A DNA stretch of 64,000 nt from CAVPXC01 sp963709505 (GTDB lineage Bacteria > Chloroflexota > Anaerolineae > JAAEKA01), in assembly GCA_963709505.1 (NCBI GenBank), contig CAVPXC010000011.1, positions 62,001 through 126,000 on the forward strand. The letters are read 5' to 3'. Positions 46,132 through 54,861 of the stretch are shown here, one piece after another. The notes under the pieces are model-generated. The model was not told where the DNA came from. It saw nothing but the letters and a program-made list of their open reading frames with translations, and ran no database searches. A program made the position numbers and the translations under genes. Position 1 is the first letter of the stretch. Each line of letters opens with the position of its first letter.

Positions 46132-46491
46132 ATGGTCCTAGCCAACTTTCAGTTTGTCCTGATCCTTGCGCTTGTCGGCATCGCTCTGCCCTTCATCGGC
46201 GTGGGTGTGGCCTGGTTGCTGCGTCCCAAGAAGCCCAACCGTCTGAAAAACTCTACCTATGAGTGCGGCGTCGAGACCTACGGCGATTCCTGGACGCAGT
46301 TTAAGGCGCAGTACTATCTCTTTGCCCTGATCTTTGTCATTTTCGACATCGAAGCAGTGTTCTTGTTTCCTTGGGCTGTGGCCTATCGCCAGTTGCCTTT
46401 GTTTGCCTTGGTTGAGGCGGTGCTATTTATCGCCATCCTGTTCGTCGGTCTGATCTACGCCTGGCGAACGGGCGCTCTGAAGTGGCAGTGA
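46132..46491 (+). CDS. nuoA: NADH-quinone oxidoreductase subunit A
   Basis: NuoA is a three-helix membrane subunit of complex I at the junction of the two arms. The product has 119 residues with KNSTYECGVETYGDSWTQFK and FVIFDIEAVFLFPWAV, the family's two signatures including the conserved Cys and Glu. CGGAGG precedes the ATG. First gene of an operon that continues with membrane-arm subunits only. Confidence 0.96.
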   Translation: MVLANFQFVLILALVGIALPFIGVGVAWLLRPKKPNRLKNSTYECGVETYGDSWTQFKAQYYLFALIFVIFDIEAVFLFPWAVAYRQLPLFALVEAVLFIAILFVGLIYAWRTGALKWQ

Positions 46492-46582
46492 GTGGATGGG
46501 GGTGTCGTGCAACTTGCTTTTCCGGCAAGCTCTCGGCTAGCGCCCCACGCTTCACGGTCCACGTTCGACCGGAGTGAAGTCA

Positions 46583-47833
46583 ATGCAGTACCCTCTTTCT
46601 GACTTGATCCGCGATCCTTCTCTGATTGGCGCCGCGTTTCACCAGTGGCTCATCAGTCTGGGCCTCCAGGCATGGATGGCCAACCTGATCGGCGATGTGA
46701 TTGGGGTTCTGATCGTCGTGATGGTGGTTCTGACTTCCGCCATCGTCTTGATCTGGCTCGAACGCAAGATCGCCGCACGCCTGCAGGATCGTGTTGGTCC
46801 CAATCGCGCAGGCCCCTGGGGAATTCTCCAGACGTTGGCTGACATCGTCAAGCTGTTGACCAAGGAGGATGTGACGCCCGACGGTGCAGATCGGATCTCC
46901 TTTAACCTGGCGCCAGCGTTGATGGTGATGCAGATCATCATGGTTGCGGCGATCATCCCGATTGGCGCTGGCATCATTGGCGCCAATCTCTCGGTGGGTC
47001 TTCTTTACTTCGTCGCGATGAGCGGCATTGCCTCAATAGGCGCGCTGATGGCTGGCTGGGCCTCGAACAACAAGTATGCTCTACTTGGCGGCTTTCGGGT
47101 TGTTGCTCAGCTAATGAGCTACGAGATTCCATTGGCTTTTTCGCTCCTGGCTGTAGTGGTCTTTGCCGGCACCATGGGCACCGACACGCTGGCCAGGACA
47201 CAAGGGGGAACGTTCTTCGGCGTTCTGCCCGCCTGGAACATCCTCGTGATGCCTTTTGCCGCCTTGATCTTCTTCATCTCCGCCCTGGCTGAAGGCGAGC
47301 GCGCTCCGTTCGATCTACTGGAAGCCGAGAGCGAGATCGTTGCCGGCCCCAACATCGAATACAGCGGCATGAAGTTCGCCTGGTTCTATCTGCAGTTTTT
47401 TGTCAACAGCCTGCTGCTCGCCTGCATCTTTGTCACCGTGTTTCTCGGTGGCTGGCAGGGCCCCTTTGTCGACCAGTATCCGCTCCTGGGCATCGTCTAC
47501 TTCACCGTCAAGAGCTTTATTGTGCTCTTCCTGTTTATGTGGGTACGCGCCACCTATCCTCGCTTACGCATCGATCAGATGATGACCTTTTGCTGGAAGG
47601 TGTTGGTACCCGTGTCGCTCGTGGTCGTACTTATTGCGGCGGTCGGCGCAAAGGTGACAATCGGTGCGAGTCCGGAAAGTCAACGCAGTTTCCAGGCGTT
47701 GCTGATCAGTGCTGCAAACATCGTCGCTCTGATTGTTACCCTCGGCATCGTTGGCCGGGCCTTGCGCCGGGAAGTGGAACACCGCAAGGCCGCTCTACCT
47801 GGCACTGCAGCCGGGGCATCACCCTTGCTCTAG
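46583..47833 (+). CDS. nuoH: NADH-quinone oxidoreductase subunit H
   Basis: NuoH forms the quinone-site/membrane junction of complex I. It has about eight spans and the motifs WLERKIAARLQDRVGPNRAG, LADIVKLLTKED, MAGWASNNKYALLGGFRVVA, QLMSYEIPLAFSLL, ERAPFDLLEAESEIVAGPN and WVRATYPRLRIDQMM. About 416 residues. ATG 46583 with GGAG eight bases before is preferred over GTG 46574. Frame intact. Confidence 0.96.
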   Translation: MQYPLSDLIRDPSLIGAAFHQWLISLGLQAWMANLIGDVIGVLIVVMVVLTSAIVLIWLERKIAARLQDRVGPNRAGPWGILQTLADIVKLLTKEDVTPDGADRISFNLAPALMVMQIIMVAAIIPIGAGIIGANLSVGLLYFVAMSGIASIGALMAGWASNNKYALLGGFRVVAQLMSYEIPLAFSLLAVVVFAGTMGTDTLARTQGGTFFGVLPAWNILVMPFAALIFFISALAEGERAPFDLLEAESEIVAGPNIEYSGMKFAWFYLQFFVNSLLLACIFVTVFLGGWQGPFVDQYPLLGIVYFTVKSFIVLFLFMWVRATYPRLRIDQMMTFCWKVLVPVSLVVVLIAAVGAKVTIGASPESQRSFQALLISAANIVALIVTLGIVGRALRREVEHRKAALPGTAAGASPLL

Positions 47834-47872
47834 CTGGCTAGTCCGAGGCTGAGTTGAGCCAGAGGAGTTGCT

Positions 47873-48370
47873 ATGGCAATTACTTTCTACCACGTGGTCT
47901 TTCTCCTTATCGCAGGGTTTACGTTGTTGTGTGGCGTAGGCGTTGTGGCCAGCCGGAATCTGTTTCACTCGGCGATTTGGCTTATCGGCTCGTTCGCAGG
48001 CGTGGCTTTTCTGTATTGGATGCTGGAAGCTGAGTTTCTGGCGATTGCCCAGGTGTTGATCTACATCGGCGCTATTGCAACGCTGATCGTCTTTGCCATC
48101 ATGTTGAGCCGCGGGATGATGATCGGCCAGGCTCGGATGAACAACTTCCAGGCCGGTATCTCGGCAATGGTGACCTTACTGTTGTTCGGTCTGTTGGTCT
48201 TCGTCCTGCTCCAGATCAACTGGCCTGTTGTGCAAGGTGTGGTTAGCGCCGATCCCATCGGAGACATCGGCAAAGCGTTCATGACCACCTACCTGGTGCC
48301 GTTCGAGGTCATCTCGGTGCTGCTGTTGGTCGCCCTGGTGGGCGCGATAATGATTGCTCGGGAGCGTTAA
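47873..48370 (+). CDS. nuoJ: NADH-quinone oxidoreductase subunit J
   Basis: NuoJ is a five-helix membrane subunit. The 165-residue product has ASRNLFHSAIWLIGSFAGVA, FLYWMLEAEFLAIAQVLIYI and GAIATLIVFAIML, the conserved helix region with a pi-bulge. GAGG precedes the ATG. nuoK starts three bases after the stop. Confidence 0.95.
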   Translation: MAITFYHVVFLLIAGFTLLCGVGVVASRNLFHSAIWLIGSFAGVAFLYWMLEAEFLAIAQVLIYIGAIATLIVFAIMLSRGMMIGQARMNNFQAGISAMVTLLLFGLLVFVLLQINWPVVQGVVSADPIGDIGKAFMTTYLVPFEVISVLLLVALVGAIMIARER

Positions 48371-48373
48371 TCG

Positions 48374-48688
48374 ATGCCAGTCATTCCCTTGAGTTGGTAT
48401 CTCGTGGTAGGCGCCGCCCTGTTCTGTCTCGGGCTCTACGGCGCCCTGGCTCGGCGCAACGCCGTGGCCGTCCTCATGGGCGTGGAGCTCATCCTCAACG
48501 CCGTCAATCTCAACCTGATCGCCTTTGGCCGCTACGTCACGCCCAAACAGGTCACTGGCCAGGTTTTTGCCATCTTTGTGTTGGCCGTGGCTGCCGCCGA
48601 AGCTGCTGTCGGCCTGGCGCTGATCATTGCTATCTATCGCACGCGCAATACGGTCAATTTCGAAGATATCGACACGTTGAGAGGATAG
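48374..48688 (+). CDS. nuoK: NADH-quinone oxidoreductase subunit K
   Basis: NuoK is a three-helix proton-channel subunit. The 104-residue product has LGLYGALARRNAVAVLMGVE (with the conserved Glu), LILNAVNLNLIAFG, and VLAVAAAEAAVGLALIIAIY with the second conserved Glu. Frame intact, size typical. Confidence 0.96.
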   Translation: MPVIPLSWYLVVGAALFCLGLYGALARRNAVAVLMGVELILNAVNLNLIAFGRYVTPKQVTGQVFAIFVLAVAAAEAAVGLALIIAIYRTRNTVNFEDIDTLRG

Positions 48689-48706
48689 CTGGCTGACCCG
48701 GCACCT

Positions 48707-49090
48707 ATGCCACAGTTACAATTATTGCATGGTCCTGTCGAAGAACAAGCAGCCCAGATCTACGACATGGCTCTCAAAGCGATGGAGGAAGGACGCTATT
48801 CCGGAGCTTATCGCTACTTTCAAGAAATCGAACGCGCCGTTCCTGGTTTTCGGGACGTACCTGACCGCCTGGTTCAGGCCGACTATTCGAGACGCGAGCA
48901 ACGTTTCCTGGCGTTAGGCAGCTTCACCGGCGGCATCATTCTAATAATCGTCGCCCGTCTTTTGAATGCCCAGAACGAGTTGGTGTTTTTGGGAGCTGCA
49001 ATCGCAGGCCTGTTGGCCGGTTTTTTCGTCAGTCTCGTGCTTTATCCACGCATCGCCCGGCGTCGCAAGCCGCCAGCGACGAGCGACTAA
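48707..49090 (+). CDS. Unknown TPR-like/two-helix membrane protein in the nuo operon
   Basis: The 127-residue product starts with a helical segment resembling one TPR unit (YDMALKAMEEGRYSGAYRYF) followed by two hydrophobic segments (FTGGIILIIVARLL and LVFLGAAIAGLLAGFFVSLV) and a basic tail. It lies between nuoK and nuoL, 18 bases after nuoK, clearly inside the operon. It is not a known complex I subunit that I recognise. A role as assembly or lineage-specific accessory subunit is inference. Confidence 0.7.
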   Translation: MPQLQLLHGPVEEQAAQIYDMALKAMEEGRYSGAYRYFQEIERAVPGFRDVPDRLVQADYSRREQRFLALGSFTGGIILIIVARLLNAQNELVFLGAAIAGLLAGFFVSLVLYPRIARRRKPPATSD

Positions 49091-49148
49091 CACCTCTGCA
49101 GCGCCGATCGGTCACATGACGCTGCGAACCTTTGCCTGAGGTGGTTGA

Positions 49149-51423
49149 ATGCAAAATCTGATTTACCTGATTCCAATTTTGCCTTTGCTGGCATTTGCAC
49201 TGATCGTCTTGTTCGCTAATCGGAGCAAGCGGTTCAGCGCAATGCTGGCGATCGTCATGATCGGCATCTCGTGGGTGATCTCGTGGTTGGTGTTTTATTT
49301 AGCTATTACCACAGACGACTTTGCGCATCACCCCATCGAATTGCCGATCATGCAGATACCCACCGGTACCGTGACCCTGCATCTGGGCTTTACGGTGGAT
49401 ACCCTGACCGCGATCATGCTGTTCATGGTGCCGTTCGTCTGTCTCATGATCTTCATCTACTCTTGGGGCTATATGGGCATCGGCAAACCAGTTGCTGCGG
49501 AGGGCGGGCATGACGAGCATGGCGGCCATGGCGGGGGTCGCGGTTGGCCGGCAGAAGTGGGCAAGGTCCGACTTGTTGGCAAGCCGCTTCTTCGCCTACA
49601 TCTCGCTCTTTGCCTGCGGCATGCTCGGCATGGTGCTGGCAGATGACCTGGTTCTGCTCTTCGTCTTTTGGGAGATCATGGGTCTGTGTTCGTACTTGCT
49701 GATCGGCTTCTGGTTCGCCCGTAAGTACGAGGATCCCAACCGTATCACGCCGAAGCAGGCCGGCCTCAAGGCGTTTCTCACGACTCGCGTCGGCGACGCC
49801 GTGATGTTTGCCGGCATGATGATCCTCTATGCCGCGGCCGCAGCGCTTACCAACGGCGAGGCCGGGTTGACCTTCAGCCAGCTCTTCACGCCTGAGGTGT
49901 TGGAGGGCTTGCGAGAGATGGCGGTGCCGGTCTTCGGCTCGGTGGCAACACTGACCGCGATCCTGATCTTCTGGGGCTCCATCGGCAAGTCGGCCCAGTT
50001 CCCGCTGCACGTATGGTTGCCGGACGCCATGGAAGGTCCCACCCCCGTCAGCGCCTTGATCCATGCCGCGACCATGGTCTCCGCCGGCGTGTACCTGATT
50101 ATCCGCATGTATCCGCTGATGCTCGCGGGCTCGACTGCTTCGTTGAGCTTCATCGCCGTGATCGGGGCGTTTACAGCGTTGTTTGCGGCAATCATCGCCG
50201 TGTCGCAGACCGATATCAAACGTGTGCTGGCCTTCTCGACGATCTCGCAGCTTGGCTACATGTTCGCCGCCTTGGGCGTGGGTGCCTACGTTGCCGCTGT
50301 GTTCCACCTGATCACGCACGCTTTCTTTAAGGCGCTGCTCTTCCTCGGCTCCGGCTCGGTGATCCATGGCATGGAGCACGGCGAACACCACGTCCACGAG
50401 CACGGTCACCACGAAGTTCAAGGTTTTGATGCCAACGACATGCGCTACATGGGCGGCCTGCGCAAGAAAATGCGCTGGACGTACATCGCTTTCCTCATTG
50501 GCGGCTTGGCCTTGTCTGGCTTTCCAATCATCACCGCCGGTTTTTGGAGCAAGGACGAGATCTTAGCTGAAACCTGGCACAAGCTCTTCGATGTGCCAGG
50601 CCAGGGTGCCATAGAGGCGTTTGCCTTCCTTGCTTTGGTGTGCGCCGCCTTCCTGACAGCCTTCTACACGTGGCGTCAAATCAGCATGACCTTCCTGGGC
50701 AAGCCGCGTACCGAGTCGGCCGAGAGCGCTTCCGAGAGCAGCAAGAGCATGGTTGTGCCGTTGTTGATCCTGGCCGTCTTTGCGATCCTGCTTGGCTTTG
50801 TCGGCGTACATGAAGACTTCCCTGTCATCGGTCCCCTCTTGGGCAATCCTCTGCATCATTTCCTGGGCGAGTTTGCCCATACGCTGGAAATTGACACAGA
50901 GACAATTCCCTTTAATCCGATTCCTGTTTTGATATCCATCATCGTTGCACTGGGCGGCCTCGGCTTAAGCTGGCTAGTCTACACTCGCTCCGGTAAAGGC
51001 TGGCAGACGTATGATCAGCTCGACCCAGTCGAGACGGGCATGCGCAAGATCGGCCTGGGCGGCGTGTATAACGCCATGCGTCGCAAATTCTACTTCGATG
51101 AGCTCTACAAGGCAACGGTCGTGCGTTTCGCCCTGTGGTTCTCTCAGGCCACGGCCTGGTTCGATCGCACCATCATCGACGGTGTCGTCAATGGCGTGGG
51201 CCGCTTCGGCCGCTGGGTGGCCTACGTCAGTGCACGCTTCGATAAATCAGTGATCGATGGCCTGGTCAACGGCGTTGGTTCGCTGGCCATGAAGGCCGGC
51301 GGTGTGTTGCGCCTGGTTCAAACAGGCCAGGGGCAAACCTATCTGTTGGTTGCTCTCCTGACAGTGCTGTTGCTGCTCGCGCTTTTCGCCGTCCAAATCA
51401 TCGGCATCGGCATTGCCGGGTAA
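49149..51423 (+). CDS. nuoL: NADH-quinone oxidoreductase subunit L, frameshifted
   Basis: NuoL is the distal antiporter-like proton pump of complex I. The first frame gives the first spans (FTVDTLTAIMLFMVPFVCLM). A +1 change between about 49540 and 49600 leads to ASRFFAYISLFACGMLGMVL, VFWEIMGLCSYLLIGFW, GKSAQFPLHVWLPDAMEGPT with PVSALIHAATMVSAGVYLI, TDIKRVLAFSTISQLGYM and a long C-terminal lateral helix. His-rich loops are present (HDEHGGHGGG near 49510; HGEHHVHEHGHHE near 50375). Length about 757, normal to long. Confidence 0.93.
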
Positions 51424-51459
51424 CAGTCCTGTGACTGACCACCATCAAGGAGAAGTTAC

Positions 51460-53037
51460 ATGGCTTCGTTAAGTCCTTACATTCTCACCCTCATTACCTT
51501 CATCCCGCTGCTCGCTGCGATCGTCGTGCTGATCATTCCCGGCAAGAACGAACGCGCGATCAAGAACTGGGCAATTCTGGCCAGCCTGATCCCGCTGGTG
51601 CTGTCGATCTGGCTGGCGGTAGATTACTACTTCCAGTATCTGCCCAGCGGCGGCGGCATGGAGTACCAGGTCAGTGTCGAGTGGATCCCCGATCTGAACG
51701 CCTACTATCACATGGGCGTCGACGGCTTGAGTATTCCCCTGATCTTCCTCACCACATTGTTGAGCACTTTGTGCCTGTACTACTCCGGCCGAACCATCAA
51801 GAAGCGAGTGAAGGAGTTCTTCTTCCTCTTCCTGCTGCTGGAAATGGGCATGCTCGGCGTCTTCATGGCCCTGGACTACGTGCTCTTCTACGTGTTCTGG
51901 GAGATCGGCCTGGTGCCCATGTATTTCTTGATCGGCATTTGGGGGCAGCCCAAAGACCGGCCGCGCTATGCCGCGATCAAGTTCTTCATCTACACACTGG
52001 TCGGTTCGGTGGCGATGATGTTGGCGATCCTGGGTCTCTACTTCCAGACCGGCACCTTCGACATTCTCGAAGTGGCGCGTCTCCAGCCGTTTGCCAATAA
52101 CATGGTCCTGGCCAGCCTGGCCTTCTGGGGCTTTATGCTAGCCTTCATGATCAAGGTGCCGAGCTTCCCCTTCCACACCTGGCTGCCGGACGCCCACACT
52201 GCCGCGCCGACGGCCGGCTCTGTGATCCTGGCTGGCGTTCTGCTGAAGCTGGGTGCGTACGGCATGCTGCGGATCGTGTTGCCTACCTTCCCCACTGCCT
52301 TCGAAAGGTGGGCGATGGTGATAGTTGCCCTGGGTGTGATCGGCATTGTCTATGGCGCTTTCATCTGTATTGCTCAAAAGGACTTGAAGCGTCTTATTGC
52401 CTACTCGTCGGTGAGCCACATGGGCTATGTCATGCTGGGCATCGGCGCAGCGGCCGCCGGCATTGCGGCCGTAGGCAATGAAAACACCGCCAACAGCATG
52501 ACGATGGCCATCAACGGCGCCACCCTGCAGATGTTCAACCACGGCATCATCACGGGCGGGCTGTTCTTCCTGGTCGGCATCATCTACGAGCGGGCTCACA
52601 CCCGTGACTTAGGCCAGTTCGGCGGTCTAAGCGCCAAGATCCCGTACTACTTCGGTATCATGATGCTCGTGGCCTTTGCGTCTTTGGGTCTGCCAGGCCT
52701 GGCCGGTTTCTGGGCCGAGTTCTTCACCTTCCGGGGCGCTTTCGACATTGTTACCATCTGGGCTGCCATCGGCGTGATCGGCATCGTCGCTACTGCCGCC
52801 TATATCCTCTATCGGATTATTCAGTCGGTCTTCCTGGGTGAATACGACGCCAGCAAGATCGATCACTGGACCGACCTCAAGGATGGGCAGGACAAGCACG
52901 AACCGACGGACATGTTGGGCTTCGAGAAGCTGACATTGTGGCCGCTGGTGATCCTGATCATAATCCTGGGCGTGTTCCCGGTGCCGCTCTTGAACTTCTT
53001 CAACGCTGCGGCGCAGAGCATCGTCCAGGCGCTATAG
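51460..53037 (+). CDS. nuoM: NADH-quinone oxidoreductase subunit M
   Basis: NuoM is an antiporter-like proton-pumping subunit. The 525-residue product has MGVDGLSIPLIFLTTLLST, FYVFWEIGLVPMYFLIGIWG, LAFMIKVPSFPFHTWLPDAH with TAAPTAGSVILAGVLLKLGA, DLKRLIAYSSVSHMGYVMLG and FNHGIITGGLFFLVGIIYER. The key lysine and glutamate residues are present and the frame is intact. AAGGAG precedes the ATG. Confidence 0.97.
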   Translation: MASLSPYILTLITFIPLLAAIVVLIIPGKNERAIKNWAILASLIPLVLSIWLAVDYYFQYLPSGGGMEYQVSVEWIPDLNAYYHMGVDGLSIPLIFLTTLLSTLCLYYSGRTIKKRVKEFFFLFLLLEMGMLGVFMALDYVLFYVFWEIGLVPMYFLIGIWGQPKDRPRYAAIKFFIYTLVGSVAMMLAILGLYFQTGTFDILEVARLQPFANNMVLASLAFWGFMLAFMIKVPSFPFHTWLPDAHTAAPTAGSVILAGVLLKLGAYGMLRIVLPTFPTAFERWAMVIVALGVIGIVYGAFICIAQKDLKRLIAYSSVSHMGYVMLGIGAAAAGIAAVGNENTANSMTMAINGATLQMFNHGIITGGLFFLVGIIYERAHTRDLGQFGGLSAKIPYYFGIMMLVAFASLGLPGLAGFWAEFFTFRGAFDIVTIWAAIGVIGIVATAAYILYRIIQSVFLGEYDASKIDHWTDLKDGQDKHEPTDMLGFEKLTLWPLVILIIILGVFPVPLLNFFNAAAQSIVQAL

Positions 53038-53089
53038 CCAGGCTGTTGGGCAACTTGCCAAATTGCCCAACCCGTACAAGGAGGCCAGA

Positions 53090-54582
53090 TTGACTGCCGA
53101 TACCCTCCGATTGCTACTTCCAGAGATCATCCTCGTCCTCGCGGGTTTTCTGGTGATCATCATCGACTTGGTGCTCAGACGCCGCGCTGATGATCGCCTG
53201 TTGGCCGCGGTGGCTGTGGTGGGCCTGTTGCTGGCTGCTGTGGCTGCGTTCACTCTGCGGGGATCCAACCCCCAGCCTGTGCTAGACATGTTGGCTGTGG
53301 ACGGTTTCTCGACCTTCCTGATGGTCGCGGTGCTTGTCGGCATCGCATTGGTTGTGTTGTACTCGATGGATTACATGAAGGGGCACAGCCGCAATCGCGG
53401 CGAGTACTATGCCTTTTTGCTCGCCGTGGCTCTGGCTATAGTCCTGGCCGTCAGCGCCAACGACCTGCTGATGGTGTACCTGGCGATGGAGTTCCTCTCG
53501 ATTACCTCGTACATATTGGTCGGCTATCTGCGCGACGACCTGAAGTCCAGTGAAGCGGCCATCAAATACTTCCTCTACGGCTCGGTGGCGTCGGGTGTGA
53601 TGCTGTACGGCATCTCGATGATCTACGGTGCAACGGGCACTACAAACCTGGGCGCGGTTGCCATGGCTTTGACGGGCCAGGGTCTGGAAGGCGGCATGCG
53701 CTGGCTGGCGCTGACCTCGGTGATCCTGTTGGTGGTTGGTTTTGGCTTTAAGGCCAGCCTGGTACCCTTCCATCAGTGGGCGCCAGACGTTTACGAAGGG
53801 AGCGCCGACACCTATCACCGGCTTCCTGTCCACGGCCTCAAAAGCAGCGGGCTTTGCACTGATGACCCGTGTCTTCATGGTCGCCCTGCCAATGCCGTCT
53901 TTTTCTCAGTACTGGCTGACGGTGCTGGCCGGTGTCAGCATGATCACGATGACACTGGGCAATCTGGTCGCTTTGAAGCAGACCAATATCAAACGCCTGT
54001 TGGCGTACTCGTCGATTGCCCAGGCCGGCTACATTCTCATGGGCCTCGTGGCCGTTCCGCAGATTAACTTTCGGTTGGCGCCGCTCGATGGGTTTACGTT
54101 CAACGGCATCAACGGCATGTTGCTCTATCTTTTTGCTTACATCTTCACCAACCTCGGCGCTTTTGCGGTGGTGATTGCCATCGAAAATCGGACCGGTAAG
54201 GTGACGATCGAAGACTACGGCGGATGATCTATCGGTCGCCTTGGCTGGCCTCATTGCTACTGATCTTCTTGCTCTCGCTGACCGGTATTCCGCCGACGCT
54301 GGGTTTTTGGGGCAAGTACTTCGTGTTTGGCGCTGTCATCCAGATTCAGTTCTGGGCGCTCGCGATCGTTGGCCTGATCAACGCCGCCATAGCCGCTGGC
54401 TACTACTTAAACATCGTGCGCCATATGTTCCTCATGCCCGCGGAGGACGAGGAGAAGATCAATATCAGACCGGCCTTGGCGCCGTGCTCGCGGTTTGTTC
54501 GGTGGCTGTCTTGCTCCTCGGCATTCTGCCCGGTGGATTGATTAGCTGGGCAACCGAGTTTGCGCAGTTTTTGATGCGATAG
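53090..54582 (+). CDS. nuoN: NADH-quinone oxidoreductase subunit N, three frameshifts
   Basis: NuoN is the antiporter-like subunit nearest the junction. TTG 53090 has AGGAGG six bases before and is preferred over an upstream start. Motifs: VYLAMEFLSITSYILVGYLR, SSEAAIKYFLYGSVASGVML, FKASLVPFHQWAPDVYEG then (after +1 near 53797) APTPITGFLSTASKAAGFAL, NIKRLLAYSSIAQAGYILMG. After a -1 near 54223 comes RSPWLASLLLIFLLSLTGIP. After another -1 near 54470 comes VLAVCSVAVLLLGILPGGLI, ending at 54582. All motifs are intact across breaks. Confidence 0.92.
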
Positions 54583-54652
54583 TTGCCTTTGCGAGGGCGG
54601 TCGAATAGAGCAAAGAAGGGCGCCGTCGGCGCTCTTCTTTTTACTCCAAGCC
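54581..54652 (+). terminator. Rho-independent terminator of the nuo operon (copy 1 of a direct repeat)
   Basis: The hairpin AGAAGGGCGCCG / CGGCGCTCTTCT with a T run (54613-54645) begins just after the nuoN stop. The whole 72-base unit recurs with about 90% identity at 54756. Confidence 0.85.
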
Positions 54653-54664
54653 TTCTGCAGGTAT

Positions 54665-54749
54665 CTTCTCAATTTGTAGGGGCCAGGCCCTTGCGGTCGC
54701 CCTGGCGGGCAGGCGCAAGGCCGTGCCCCTACCTCGGATCATTGAGAAG
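54665..54749. repeat. Inverted repeat with TGTAGGGGC core (copy C)
   Basis: Arms CTTCTCAAT (from 54665) and ATTGAGAAG (to 54749) enclose TGTAGGGGC...GCCCCTAC with inner Gly/Cys-rich (GC-rich) complementary blocks (CAGGCCCTTG and CAAGGCC). It sits between the two terminator copies. Confidence 0.75.
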
Positions 54750-54755
54750 TTACAT

Positions 54756-54826
54756 AGTTGCCCTTGCGAGGGCGGTCAAGAGAGCAAAGAAGGGCGCCGG
54801 GCGGCGCTCTTCTTTTTACTTCAAGC
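54756..54826 (+). terminator. Rho-independent terminator (copy 2 of a direct repeat)
   Basis: A near-copy of 54581-54652 with the same hairpin (GGGCGCCGGGCGGCGCTC, then TTCTTTTT). It ends 36 bases before the murE start, so murE must be read from a promoter inside or after this region, or by read-through. Confidence 0.82.
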
Positions 54827-54861
54827 TATTTGCAGCCAGCGAAGAGGTGTCCACGAACACC

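Noticed and set aside
49453..50421. A 322-codon minus-strand open frame
   Set aside because: Antisense to nuoL; His/Arg-rich composition reflects the complementary coding strand.
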